A stretch of 64,000 bases of DNA, taken from the NCBI GenBank assembly GCA_049115815.1, contig JAGDZO010000001.1:1-64000 (forward strand), read 5' to 3'. This DNA is from Marinoscillum sp049115815 (GTDB lineage: Bacteria > Bacteroidota > Bacteroidia > Cytophagales > Cyclobacteriaceae). The position numbers and the translations under genes were made by a program. Below, one piece after another: positions 16,087-25,468 of this stretch. The notes below the pieces were generated by a model. That model was not told the DNA's origin, made no database searches, and saw only the letters and a program-made list of their open reading frames with translations. Numbering within the stretch: the first letter of the stretch is position 1; each line of letters starts with the position of its first letter.

Positions 16087-18801
16087 TTATAATTTTATGA
16101 CCTTTTTTAAAATATAAACATTCTCCTTTTGTGTGTTTTTAAGTTTCAAAAAATAAACTCCTGAGGACAATTTGGAGATGTCAATTTTATCGACAGCATT
16201 ATTAAGCCGCTGACTAAAAACTTCCACCCCTAACATGTTGTAAATCTTTATCTCAATTGATCCATAATTTTCCCTTATTCTAAAGTTCAAATATTTGGAT
16301 GTGGGGTTAGGGTAAAGCTCAAAATCAATTGGATTATAAGAAGCACTCAAAACAGGTGAAACATTAATACTAAAGGTATCACGTGCAGCTTCCCCAATTC
16401 CATCATCAGCTATGAGGACCACTTCCACTGTTCCCACCCCAACTTCATTAATATTTAAGATATTACCTGAAACAGAAACATCAACTACTCCTGGCTCTTT
16501 CGCAATAGATTCAATATTGAGCACATCATTATCTGCATCACTAAACACATTACTAATATCTACTTGACTTGAATCAAACCCTGATACCAAATACACATCT
16601 TCCAATGGGGTGCTTATTTCGGGGCTATTATTTATTGCATTAATTGTGAGCACAAATGAACTAACATTGGAATGTCCATCTGTATCTGTGGCAATTATTG
16701 AGATCGATACTTTTCCGTATTGATACTCATTGGGTGTAATCTGCAATGTTCTGTTTTCAGCGGACCCTCCAAGTATGATTTTATCATCTGGGACTATGGA
16801 TTGATTATTTGAGCTGACTATCAGTGTAATACTCCCTGCCTCATCTTCTATATCATAGATACTAAAATCCAATTCGGCGGTACTACTGTTTTCATCAATG
16901 GTCTGATCCTCTATTTCAGTGATATTAGGAGCAAGGTTTTGTGGTTCTTCACTCAAGGACCAAGTATTACTTCTACCACCAACCCATCTGATATACACTC
17001 TTTCTCCGGCATTTAATTCTGGTATACTAATGTCGTCAAGGCGTGTACTAATTTTTATTAGGCTATCACAGTTGTTTTTATAAACGGTTACTAGTCCAGC
17101 GTAAGGTTCTCGTTCTCCATTGAGCGTCAACCGATGATTATCATTCTTCATGACATAGGTTAACCAATAATTATTCCTAAGTTTATTCTCCCCAACCAAA
17201 GCCTCTATGGCATCTTCACAACTCAACCCTGTTGGTATGTAATCTGAATTAAGTCCCACTTTTAATTCCCAGTCAAAACCATCAGCTCTAATCCATTTCA
17301 CATATATTTTTTCACCGGGAGTTAACCCTGAAAGGGTAAGCTTTTTATATCCCCAACCTAGCTGGACTAGACTGTCACAATTGTTAGTATACACTGCAAA
17401 ATGGGAGTCAGATTGTGGTGAGTTTATGGTTAGTTGCACATCATTCATGGTATAGGTGTACCAATAATCCTGACTGCTAGTAACCGGAACAGTATTTAAT
17501 CCTTGAACGGCTGTTGTGGCAGTTTGACAGCTATTGGCTGGCTCTCTTGGAGAGGTGGTAACTCCTTCTTTCAGATACCAAGTTTTATTCCCACTATGCC
17601 AGCGAATATAGACAACTTCTCCTGGTGAGAACCCTGAAAAAGTACCAATACTAGCTAAACGATCAAAACTGGTTGTGCCCATCAAAACAAGATTATCGCA
17701 GGAATTAATATATACACTTACCTTATGAGAGCCGGTGGTTCGACTATGTTCTATGATAAGTTGGTCATAGGTCATAGTATAAGAATACCAGTGTGAACCA
17801 ACACTATCTGTCATGATATTCGATCCCAATTGAGCAGGCACTGCAAAGGCACATTGGTCTGTGGCCTGCTGATCAATTGGAATTTCGAACAAACTCCAAG
17901 TAAAATTAGAATAATGAATACCACCATTCCAGCGGATGAGCACTTCATCACCAGCCTTTAATCCATCGGTTGATGCATATGGATGACCCGTCCCTAAACT
18001 TTCAAGAACTCCACAGTTATTGGCGAATAAACTAACACGGACCGACGTATTAGACCTTGCTTTTAGATAATGATCGTCATTTTGTATTGTATATGAATAC
18101 CAAATAACTGAGTGACTGGTTTCGTATATATTCTCCCCTAATTGTGCTGGTTTAGCCAATGCACAGACTTCACCGGTTTGGAGAATGTGTGGTTGCTCGC
18201 TCAAAGTAAAAGTCCCTGTATCCCCGAATCGTTTTCGGAAATACACAGTTTCTCCTGCACGCAACGTATCTAAATAACCTACAAGCTCAAGTTGCTCACA
18301 AGAGTTCTTGTAGATCTCATTAGGTATAGATTCGTTGATTGCGGGTCTGTAATAATCATTTTTCATGGTATAAGAATACCAATAATAGTTAGATGAAGCA
18401 TAGTCGTACTCATTTTCACCGAAAACAGCAGGGAAAGCAAGATGACACCTCGTTCCATCTAGGATGGGCTCTTCCCATATTCTCAAGGTCCAATCTGTGA
18501 CAGTAATTTTGATAAAAAATACATCGCCTGAATTGCTATCACGATAATGATTTTGGTTGTCAAGTAAATTGAGATTATCACAACTGTTATTATACCAAAA
18601 TATTATCTGTTCTGTAGATGCGGGCATATTATCGATTTTTAGTCTGTGATTATCATTGCTCATAGTATAAGTGAACCACTGATCCCCTGAGCCAGAAACA
18701 ACATTATCACCTTGGACGGCTACTTTGATGTTTTCACAATCTATCTGGGCGTGAGCGTAAGAAATGCTGAAAAGTAAAATAAGCGATAGGAATATCTTCA
18801 T
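16087..18801 (-). CDS. T9SS-secreted repeat protein with cadherin-like domains
   Basis: 904 residues. After a signal peptide ending SYAHAQ come six repeats of about 95 residues (roughly 20-600). Each has an initial cysteine, an alanine/glycine-rich G.N segment, a W(Y/F)(S/T)YTM strand, a second cysteine in N.C(D)xL and a closing GE.VYIRW...W.L strand. Each unit is probably a disulfide-linked beta-sandwich. Two cadherin/VCBS-like domains follow (about 605-815: ITEIEDQTIDENS and FSDADNDVLNIESI). The C-terminus is a type A T9SS sorting domain (ELYPNPTSKYLNFRI...KIYNMLG...YILKKVIKL). Likely a surface adhesin or binding protein; the repeat family is not one I recognise by name. Confidence 0.8.
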   Translation of the reverse strand: MKIFLSLILLFSISYAHAQIDCENIKVAVQGDNVVSGSGDQWFTYTMSNDNHRLKIDNMPASTEQIIFWYNNSCDNLNLLDNQNHYRDSNSGDVFFIKITVTDWTLRIWEEPILDGTRCHLAFPAVFGENEYDYASSNYYWYSYTMKNDYYRPAINESIPNEIYKNSCEQLELVGYLDTLRAGETVYFRKRFGDTGTFTLSEQPHILQTGEVCALAKPAQLGENIYETSHSVIWYSYTIQNDDHYLKARSNTSVRVSLFANNCGVLESLGTGHPYASTDGLKAGDEVLIRWNGGIHYSNFTWSLFEIPIDQQATDQCAFAVPAQLGSNIMTDSVGSHWYSYTMTYDQLIIEHSRTTGSHKVSVYINSCDNLVLMGTTSFDRLASIGTFSGFSPGEVVYIRWHSGNKTWYLKEGVTTSPREPANSCQTATTAVQGLNTVPVTSSQDYWYTYTMNDVQLTINSPQSDSHFAVYTNNCDSLVQLGWGYKKLTLSGLTPGEKIYVKWIRADGFDWELKVGLNSDYIPTGLSCEDAIEALVGENKLRNNYWLTYVMKNDNHRLTLNGEREPYAGLVTVYKNNCDSLIKISTRLDDISIPELNAGERVYIRWVGGRSNTWSLSEEPQNLAPNITEIEDQTIDENSSTAELDFSIYDIEDEAGSITLIVSSNNQSIVPDDKIILGGSAENRTLQITPNEYQYGKVSISIIATDTDGHSNVSSFVLTINAINNSPEISTPLEDVYLVSGFDSSQVDISNVFSDADNDVLNIESIAKEPGVVDVSVSGNILNINEVGVGTVEVVLIADDGIGEAARDTFSINVSPVLSASYNPIDFELYPNPTSKYLNFRIRENYGSIEIKIYNMLGVEVFSQRLNNAVDKIDISKLSSGVYFLKLKNTQKENVYILKKVIKL

Positions 18802-19005
18802 CGGAACAGAATAAGTCTGGATAATATTATTTCCATGTAAATGTATTTATTTTTCCTTTAACTGTTTAATTACAGTTCGTGTCTTACGAATAGAGATATT
18901 ATGCAGGTTTATGAGAATACAATATTATCAATTCGGTGATTTTAGCAAAATGCCCCCAATCCCGCAAGTCTAGCGAAGCGTAACTTGTGGAGAAAATGGA
19001 TCAAG

Positions 19006-19190
19006 CTCGTAGCTTGTTCATCAAATTCGCACAACGAGACACCCCTACAATTGCGGTATGGACGCCATGTATTTTTCCATTTCTTCTTGCAATTCAGGGA
19101 GTGACGGTAGTGAGAAAGTCGCTCCTCGGCTAGGTTCGAGTCCTCTTAAATTTAACTGGGTTGTTTCGTGAGGATACGAAGCAAAGCTTA
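19006..19190. repeat. Dispersed intergenic repeat, copy A
   Basis: About 185 bp, from CTCGTAGCTTGTTCATCAAA to the AAAGCTTA near 19190, roughly 90% identical by eye to 20685-20869. It lies between two minus-strand genes in a 410-bp gap (18802-19211) with no convincing gene. The copy includes GGTTCGAGTCC, like a tRNA T-loop, but no cloverleaf can be folded around it. Confidence 0.8.
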
Positions 19191-19211
19191 GATGCAATTG
19201 CACCAGCTAAG

Positions 19212-20507
19212 TTATTGCTCTCTAATTATTGACATTCGGTGGTACTTGAACCCACCTTCTTCAAATCCATAATTGACTATTGCATAGATTTTTCCCTTGA
19301 GGTATCTGAAACTAGTAATGCTTCCTCCTGCTAATAAATCTTCACCAACTGTTGAGAAATTATTTTGGGAGGCCTTGTAGACTGAGATTATGCTATCAGC
19401 CTGAAATTCATTACCATAATTATCAAACCAAATATTCCCATTTTCATCAAAATCATAATTGATCAAACCCGTTCCATAATTCGGGATCGCAAGGTTGTCA
19501 TTATTGATGGTTAGTTTTTTAGATTCCATATCATAAGAAGCAGTGGTAAACTCAAAAGGCTCGACACTGTTTCTCAAAGTAATTCCTATTCTTTTTTGAT
19601 CTTCGGCTATCCTGATTGCTAGTTGAGCTTTCGTCCATGATTCAGGAATTGGAATGCTATCCACTGCACTTGGAATAATGTAACTGGTGTTAGATTCCAG
19701 CGTTGCATCAACAGGAATCTCTATCGCATACAAATATTCTTCGGAAACACCTAACATCATCAATTTCTCTGCATTGATGCCTTTTGGCTCTATTACGGCT
19801 GAATAAATAGCCGTTGAAGTTGAATTTCCAGGGTACTTAGAAAAGGAATATTCCCTTTGTGTTGCATCACGATTTTGATAGATGAAGAACAGCCTGTTGC
19901 GATAGCTACCTCCTTTCAATATAATATTATCTGCATATACTTCTTCGACAATTTCTTCATTTACAGTAACCCTTGGTTGCTTAACGTAGCTGCCACCTGA
20001 AGAACGGCTATAGCTGAAATCTCCATGCACATAAGACTTACTGGTTCCGTTATTACTATAAGTAGTTTCTGTCTGATACATCTTTTGAGAATAAGGTAGA
20101 AATCTAATTCCAAGGTTATTATCAATCCGCCATGAAATCGGTGGTACTGAATCTATGCTACCATCTGATAAGTTCACATTGAGTCTATCGAAAGTTACAC
20201 CGAAATTACTGAGTTGATGTGCACTTTTTTCCCATGTAGCCACATATAGTGTGCTACCATCTTCAGATATGGTCATGTCTGCAAGGGAATATGAGTCTCT
20301 AAATCCTCCGCCAACCCCTTTGATTTGATTCAATAATTTGGGGTTCAAAACGGCGATTTCTACAAATCCATTGCCGCTCTTGAATGCACTTAACTCAGAA
20401 TTGTCCATCGGCTTAACTTCTTCTTCCGAAAAAAGTCCACAAGAGTTTAGGCAGCTAATCGCCAATAGAAAAAATAGGCCTTTGAGAGTTGATTTGAAAA
20501 ATAGCAT
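19212..20507 (-). CDS. Lipoprotein of unknown function
   Basis: 431 residues with a signal peptide and lipobox (AISCLNSCGLFSEEE), so it is probably lipid-anchored. The acidic stretch right after the cysteine (SEEEVKP) resembles surface-export signals of Bacteroidota lipoproteins. The body is beta-rich; segments such as MTISEDGSTLYVATWEK and FDENGNIWFDNYGNEF recall beta-propeller blades. No family is recognised. It is flanked on both sides by copies of the dispersed repeat. Confidence 0.75.
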   Translation of the reverse strand: MLFFKSTLKGLFFLLAISCLNSCGLFSEEEVKPMDNSELSAFKSGNGFVEIAVLNPKLLNQIKGVGGGFRDSYSLADMTISEDGSTLYVATWEKSAHQLSNFGVTFDRLNVNLSDGSIDSVPPISWRIDNNLGIRFLPYSQKMYQTETTYSNNGTSKSYVHGDFSYSRSSGGSYVKQPRVTVNEEIVEEVYADNIILKGGSYRNRLFFIYQNRDATQREYSFSKYPGNSTSTAIYSAVIEPKGINAEKLMMLGVSEEYLYAIEIPVDATLESNTSYIIPSAVDSIPIPESWTKAQLAIRIAEDQKRIGITLRNSVEPFEFTTASYDMESKKLTINNDNLAIPNYGTGLINYDFDENGNIWFDNYGNEFQADSIISVYKASQNNFSTVGEDLLAGGSITSFRYLKGKIYAIVNYGFEEGGFKYHRMSIIREQ

Positions 20508-20684
20508 AGCGTTCGATTCTTTATTCTAAAGTAATCGTGTGTTTTTTAACATTAATGTCTTTGGCAGCTTATCTAGATCAAAATACCAGTCATTGGGTAG
20601 TCATTCTAAGTATAAATACGCACCTCAATCAGACATTAATAGAAACTTATTGGGCTTATAACTATTAAATTCAGCACATAAAGT

Positions 20685-20869
20685 CTCGTAGCTTGTTCAT
20701 CAAATTCGCATAGCGAGACTCCCCTACAATTGCGAAATGGCCGCCATGTATTTTCTCATTTCTTCTAGCAATTCAGGGAGTGACGGTGGTGAGAAAGTCG
20801 CTCTTCGGCTAGGTTCGAGTCCTCTTAAATTTAACTGGGTTGTTTCGTGAGGACACGTACCAAGGCTAA
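20685..20869. repeat. Dispersed intergenic repeat, copy B
   Basis: Aligns without visible gaps to copy A at 19006-19190: both have CAATTCAGGGAGTGACGG, GAGAAAGTCGCTC and GGCTAGGTTCGAGTCCTC. The copies face the same way and bracket the lipoprotein gene. Confidence 0.8.
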
Positions 20870-20885
20870 GGTTCTTTAAGCCAAT

Positions 20886-20943
20886 GTTCGAGTATAGTCG
20901 AACCTTTACGGGTTGGTTCGTGAAGATAAGAACCATGTCTTAA
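20886..20943. repeat. Degenerate unit related to 15966-16022
   Basis: The unit starts with a perfect inverted repeat, GTTCGA(GTATAG)TCGAAC at 20886-20903, and continues GGGTTGGTTCGTGAAGATAA, matching the 15966-16022 fragment at most positions. It directly follows copy B. Confidence 0.5.
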
Positions 20944-21088
20944 GATTTCGTGAGAACACAATCCTTGGATTGTGTTGCTATAGTTTTAGCGGTTTATTCT
21001 GAGAACGGGTTTTCTAATTGATAATGTAGCGTTAAGGGTTGAAGCATCAAGAGCAGAGCAAGTGAAACTTAATCTGTTCAATGAAGTA

Positions 21089-21919
21089 CTAGCTGGCAAG
21101 TTGTACTTTGGTTTTGTTGGCTTGTTGGTCAAATTGAGTAATAAGTTTTCGCTGCTGTTTAAGGATGTTTTCGTAAAAATCGGCCTTACTGTTTTCTCCT
21201 GATGAATCAAGTTGTTCCGCAAGTTCTTGCTGCTCTCTTTTCAAGCTATTGTATGCTTTTTTGAGTGTGTTACTTGATCTAGCCAGCATTTCATTGGCCT
21301 GCTTGAGACTTTCTTTTTCCATTTGCAATTCCAATTCTGCCTTTTTGTATTGCTGTACAAAGAATACCACAAGCCCAAAAACTATAGACGAAATCAGCAC
21401 AAGGTTGATGGACACGAATAATATGGAACTGTCAGGCAATACTTCCGGTTTCATCGCCCTGAATTCATCATTGAAAAACGCGCTTACGCCTGTGAGAATG
21501 ATGTAAACAAATAGCCAGTTGATGGAGGTGGAGATACTCTGAAACGAAAGTGAAGCGATGAGGGATAATATAGCCCAAAGCATAATGGTACCAGATGAAC
21601 TGAAACCACCTAATGACCATTGAAAAATGAACGGTAATGCTAAACTGATGAAAGACTGAATGAACCTTACCACTTTAAAGTTCTTCGTGGTTTTGAATAA
21701 GATCATATTGAAGAGGCTGATGACCAGATACCCATAGGGAATTGCCGACTGAATCTTGAGGTCATACATCAAGCAGATGGTACCCCAGACGATACCGCCG
21801 AAACTCATAAAGATGGCGAGATATACCAGGAAACTTTTCTGGATTTTAAGGTCCACAGAGTCGTTTTCTAAGTGACCAATTTGGGATAATGAAGTAAGTA
21901 GTTGCATGGTTGAATTCAT
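21089..21919 (-). CDS. Membrane sensor-like protein ending in a coiled coil, no output domain
   Basis: With the start at 21919 (MNSTMQLLTSLSQIG) the protein has 276 residues; the frame is open upstream to 22021. It has about six membrane helices (roughly residues 25-195) arranged like the membrane sensor part of Bacteroidota adenylate cyclases and histidine kinases. A long charged coiled coil follows (QYKKAELELQMEKESLKQAN onward), then it stops. No cyclase, kinase or GGDEF domain follows. It may be a truncated remnant or an accessory partner of the histidine kinase encoded just upstream. Confidence 0.65.
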   Translation of the reverse strand: MNSTMQLLTSLSQIGHLENDSVDLKIQKSFLVYLAIFMSFGGIVWGTICLMYDLKIQSAIPYGYLVISLFNMILFKTTKNFKVVRFIQSFISLALPFIFQWSLGGFSSSGTIMLWAILSLIASLSFQSISTSINWLFVYIILTGVSAFFNDEFRAMKPEVLPDSSILFVSINLVLISSIVFGLVVFFVQQYKKAELELQMEKESLKQANEMLARSSNTLKKAYNSLKREQQELAEQLDSSGENSKADFYENILKQQRKLITQFDQQANKTKVQLAS

Positions 21920-22225
21920 TTGGTTTGTAATCCAAGAGCTAAAAAATATTCTACAGATTAATGCTGAGTATACTCTTGGTACTATACAGAGGTAGGAGTT
22001 TGCTTGAATTCCAGCAATCAATTTGAAGTGAAGTAGTCGATTTTCTGAATCAATAGGGATTTCTAAAGAGTCATGGTATGCTCGAAGCGATGATTTGCTA
22101 AGTCCCTTGATTAGGTTTGAGTCATTTCAGACTTATCTAAAGCTCGTGCGAATCACCTTGTGTCCCTTTCCTGAAGAAATAAAGTCAGATGTAAGTTTGA
22201 ACTAGCTTGGGGATTTCAATAGGGT

Positions 22226-23509
22226 TCAATTTGAATTGTCATTCAATGGGATTTTCAGGCTAAAGGTTGTTCCTTTCCCAGATGACGATTCGATTTTAAT
22301 CTTCCCGGATAGTTTCTCAACGGATTCCTTGACTATAAAAAGTCCAAGACCAGACCCACCAAGAATATTCGAGGCTCGATAAAACATATCAAACACCTTC
22401 TGCTGGTATTTCTTGTCGATTCCCAGCCCATTATCCTCTACACTCAGATGAAACCAATCCTCCTTTACAAACGCTGTTAGCTTGATGTATTGAGAGGTTT
22501 TAGAAGTATCATGATAACGGATAGCATTGGTGATCAAGTTGTTTAGGATTCCGCTCATCCTTCTTTTGTCCGTTTCTATTTCAAGATCAAGGGGAATGTC
22601 AAAGAGGAAATTAATTGATTTTGCTTCTGGTGCGTATTTTACCAGCTCCCACGCCACTTTGACTAGCTGAGATACATTGAATTTTTCCTTATGAATATCT
22701 AGATTCTTATTCCGCGCTTGCTCCGTCACCTCATTGATCATATGCATGATATGCTGAAGGTTTTCTTTCATATCATCAATGTGATTGTCATAATTTGATT
22801 TATCTATACTAGGCAACTCTATAAGTCTTAGCATTGAATGAATAGGACCTCTGAGGTCGTGGGTAATTCGGTAAGAATATTTGTCGAGCTGAATGTTGGC
22901 TTGCTTAAGAGCTTCATTGTCCTTGTTTCTTTCTGCTATGATATGCTGGAGGTAGTCAATTAATAATTTGATGCTCATCAGTACACCTATAATGCAAATC
23001 ACAAAATCCACAATCTTGTTGATATACAGTGTGTCTTCATCATATTGGCGCATGGGAAGAAGCGAAATGTCACTATAAGAATCAAATAGGTACAAACAGA
23101 ATGTAAGGCTTAGTAAGGTGATCAGCCAATACTTTCTTTCATGACCAAGAAGCACATATTCTACAACTATGATGGCGAGATAAAACAAGGCAGACATGGA
23201 GTCTTCTGGTATGCTCGACATGATGATGTACACAAAAAAATTGAGTGCAATCAGGAAGATGACACGCCCATGGTCATATTTGAATCTTTTTAGGAGATGT
23301 AATGCAAACCCGAAAATGATGACGAATGGGATGTAAATGAAGAGGCTGCTAGGATAGCCCAGGAACAGATCATAACCGAGAAAAAAGATGGATATGGCAA
23401 TAACTACAACGATTGTTCGGGCCAAAAACAAGATTCTGGATTGATCAATTTCTGAGATCACATTGATATCACCCAAAATAAATTTTTGAAAACGTCTTGT
23501 GGTTAGCAT
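22226..23509 (-). CDS. Membrane sensor histidine kinase
   Basis: 427 residues. The N-terminal half has about six membrane helices (roughly 28-190) and no extended periplasmic domain. The phospho-acceptor motif is YSYRITHDLRGPIHS, followed by the catalytic domain with N box NNLITNAIRYHD, G1 DNGLGID, the F box FDMFYRAS and G2 GGSGLGLFIVKE. All look functional. No response regulator gene is adjacent, so it is an orphan kinase or acts with a distant partner. Confidence 0.9.
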   Translation of the reverse strand: MLTTRRFQKFILGDINVISEIDQSRILFLARTIVVVIAISIFFLGYDLFLGYPSSLFIYIPFVIIFGFALHLLKRFKYDHGRVIFLIALNFFVYIIMSSIPEDSMSALFYLAIIVVEYVLLGHERKYWLITLLSLTFCLYLFDSYSDISLLPMRQYDEDTLYINKIVDFVICIIGVLMSIKLLIDYLQHIIAERNKDNEALKQANIQLDKYSYRITHDLRGPIHSMLRLIELPSIDKSNYDNHIDDMKENLQHIMHMINEVTEQARNKNLDIHKEKFNVSQLVKVAWELVKYAPEAKSINFLFDIPLDLEIETDKRRMSGILNNLITNAIRYHDTSKTSQYIKLTAFVKEDWFHLSVEDNGLGIDKKYQQKVFDMFYRASNILGGSGLGLFIVKESVEKLSGKIKIESSSGKGTTFSLKIPLNDNSN

Positions 23510-23694
23510 CTAAAAGTTCTGCGCTTTTGACGGCATAATTAATGAATCTTTCTGATATATAATTGGTTGAAACTACCAACCGCTATTCAGGAAAAATTAA
23601 CCAACTGACATATGGCAATTAGCGGGTAATAGGTAATATGAGTAAACCTAAATGTAGCTATGGGGCAGTCAATTGACCCTCTAAATAGAGCCTT

Positions 23695-24294
23695 CTATTC
23701 AGACAATAAAATGGTGCCGAAAGACTCTGGAAGGTGAAAGTCTGGAATCTTTGTTTTAGGATCTATCCAAGTGAACCACTCAAAATCCCCGTGACCTGTA
23801 GGTCTACCTCTATAGATTCCACATTGGATCTGGTTGTTTTTTATGAGTTTAAGTTCCTCCAAAAAATCTTTTTGCAATGTGATGATCACGCAATAGCAAG
23901 AGGATGAGATATTTGTTTCGATGGTTAAAGCCGATTTTGGCCATTTCCATTGATAGTCAAATTGCCTATGATAATTGGCTTTGAAGTCTAGTATTCGCCC
24001 CAGGGAGTCTATCTCTAAGCCGTAATATGGATCTAGTTGGTTATTGGTCGTTAAAAAAATTTCTACTCGATCTGAGTTACCCACAGTACTCAAGACGTCT
24101 TGTCCTTCTGGCGTTATCGGAGAGGGTTCGTCTACTTCATATTTAAGATGAAGCGCGCTATCGCCATGCAAGGCACGAAAGCGAATACTATCGGTTCTGA
24201 TATTTCTCCAAGGGTCAACAAAGTCCGTTAAGACTTCAGCCTTGTCCCAATTCAGCGTATTCGAATCTGAATATTTGGCTGTATAATTTTTCAC
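23695..24294 (-). CDS. CBM9-like carbohydrate-binding family protein
   Basis: 199 residues matching the family 9-like carbohydrate-binding fold of Bacteroidota: NWDKAEVLTDFVDPWR at the start, FRALHGDSALHLKYEVDEP, DRVEIFLTTNNQLDPYYGLEIDS and a closing FHLPESFGTILL. Unusually, no signal peptide precedes the domain, and a stop is seen just upstream. It starts 6 bases after the LacI-family gene and is probably in its transcript. It may be a cytoplasmic sugar-binding protein, or an export signal not of the usual type may be used. Confidence 0.8.
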   Translation of the reverse strand: MKNYTAKYSDSNTLNWDKAEVLTDFVDPWRNIRTDSIRFRALHGDSALHLKYEVDEPSPITPEGQDVLSTVGNSDRVEIFLTTNNQLDPYYGLEIDSLGRILDFKANYHRQFDYQWKWPKSALTIETNISSSCYCVIITLQKDFLEELKLIKNNQIQCGIYRGRPTGHGDFEWFTWIDPKTKIPDFHLPESFGTILLSE

Positions 24295-24300
24295 CGTTAG

Positions 24301-25332
24301 CTACTTGATATAAGAATGAATATTCTCCGAATTGATGATATCTATGGGGAGATAATAGTGCGGTTCCAAACTACGGGAGAAAACCAATTTGTCTGCAAAC
24401 TTTGCCAATCCTTCGAAAGCCATTTTGTATGGGTTTTGATTGATGAGAAAATTGATCTTATGATCGACTAGTAAGTCAATATTTTGGTGAATAAGGTCAT
24501 AGCCTACAATGACAGAGTTAGGAGAATGCCTTCTGAGCTCAGCTGCGACAAGATGCGCTTTAGAGGTGGTAATGAAATAACCCGGGTTAGGGGATAAATC
24601 TTTGGACATTTGGATAAGGTTCTGAATATCGTTTTCAGGATTGTTCAGAGTGATTTCATGGATATCGACACCCTTACCCTTAAAATAGTCCCTGACCCCT
24701 TGCGCTTTTGTACTTAGGTACGAGGCATTAAAAGGATCTTCTGAGATGTGAATAATAATTATGTCTTTGAGATCTTTTGAGCATTGAGCAATAAGGTTGG
24801 CGGCCGTTCTACTGCTCTCGATAAGGTTTTGACCAATAAAAGTCAATGGCTTGATATCGTTAATTTCATTGTTGATGGTGATGAGAGGAATACCTTGCCT
24901 TTGTAGCTCCTTCTCAAAGGCAATTGACTCATTGAGGAAGAGCGGGGTGATCAAAAATGCATCTACTCCTCTTTTGAGCGCTTCATTGGCCACCTGAACA
25001 AAAGAAGATGGATCAAGAGAGGAAAAATGATGTACTGAAATCTTGAGTCCAAAGCCTTTGTATTGTTGGCTAAATGCCTGAATTCCTTCATGGATTTGCT
25101 TCCAATATTCATCTTCATGTATATGTGGCATCAATACCTCAATGAGCAGGATCTTTTGATTTTTGAGCGATTGCGCTAGTACATTAGGTTCATAATCGAT
25201 CTCCTCTAGTACTGCTTTTACTTTCACTAGGGCTTTCTCAGAGACTTTTCCCCGGTTGTGAATGACTCGGTCTACAGTACCCGGGGAAACCTCCGCAAGT
25301 TTGGCAATATCTTTTATCGTGTAGGACTTCAT
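24301..25332 (-). CDS. LacI-family transcriptional repressor
   Basis: The start at 25332 gives a classical LacI N-terminus: KSYTIKDIAKLAEVSPGTVD followed by RVIHNRGKVSEKA and the hinge YEPNVLAQSLK. The rest is a periplasmic-binding-protein-like sensor domain (about 60-343; EVLMPHIHEDEYWKQIHEGI, DAFLITPLFLNES). The frame extends to 25398, but that part overlaps the operator. It diverges from the nagB operon with a perfect palindrome between them, so it is the obvious candidate to control the operon and itself. The inducer is probably an amino-sugar compound (inference). Confidence 0.92.
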   Translation of the reverse strand: MKSYTIKDIAKLAEVSPGTVDRVIHNRGKVSEKALVKVKAVLEEIDYEPNVLAQSLKNQKILLIEVLMPHIHEDEYWKQIHEGIQAFSQQYKGFGLKISVHHFSSLDPSSFVQVANEALKRGVDAFLITPLFLNESIAFEKELQRQGIPLITINNEINDIKPLTFIGQNLIESSRTAANLIAQCSKDLKDIIIIHISEDPFNASYLSTKAQGVRDYFKGKGVDIHEITLNNPENDIQNLIQMSKDLSPNPGYFITTSKAHLVAAELRRHSPNSVIVGYDLIHQNIDLLVDHKINFLINQNPYKMAFEGLAKFADKLVFSRSLEPHYYLPIDIINSENIHSYIK

Positions 25333-25340
25333 GGCGTGAC

Positions 25341-25374
25341 TTTGGGGTGCTAATATAATAACAAATAGTATTTG
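25341..25374 (+). promoter_or_regulatory. Candidate promoter of the nagB operon
   Basis: TTTG at 25341-25344, a 21-base spacer, and TAGTATTTG at 25366-25374, close to the Bacteroidota TTTG/TAnnTTTG pattern. The predicted start of transcription coincides with the palindrome at 25383-25398, a typical position for repression. Confidence 0.5.
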
Positions 25375-25382
25375 TGTATTGA

Positions 25383-25398
25383 ATGTGTTCGAACACAT
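25383..25398. promoter_or_regulatory. Candidate LacI-family operator
   Basis: ATGTGTTCGAACACAT is a perfect 16-bp palindrome with the central CG typical of LacI-family operators. It is 50 bases from the repressor start and 70 bases from the nagB start. A 14/16 match occurs at 58212-58227. Confidence 0.75.
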
Positions 25399-25468
25399 AT
25401 TCTCTAAATCACTTTTATTTGATTTTTTTCTGGCCTTTATTTGTTGGGATAATCAAAACATTAGACTT

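Larger units (their letters stand above)
20508..21088. other. 581-bp intergenic region carrying repeats
   Basis: No gene is supported here. It contains repeat copy B and a degenerate second unit. An imperfect hairpin near 20960-20980 (ACACAATCC...GGATTGTGT) could act in RNA ending, though it lacks a clear T-run. A minus-strand open frame at 20724-20936 lies in the repeat and is not credible as a gene. Confidence 0.6.

Noticed and set aside
19130..19145. tRNA-like T-arm (GGTTCGAGTCC) in the repeat, also near 20810
   Set aside because: No acceptor stem, D-arm or anticodon arm can be folded around it; only the T-loop resembles a tRNA.
20724..20936. Minus-strand open frame of 70 codons in repeat copy B
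   Set aside because: It lies in the dispersed repeat, has no signal or family match, and the same frame is not preserved as a full-length reading frame in copy A.
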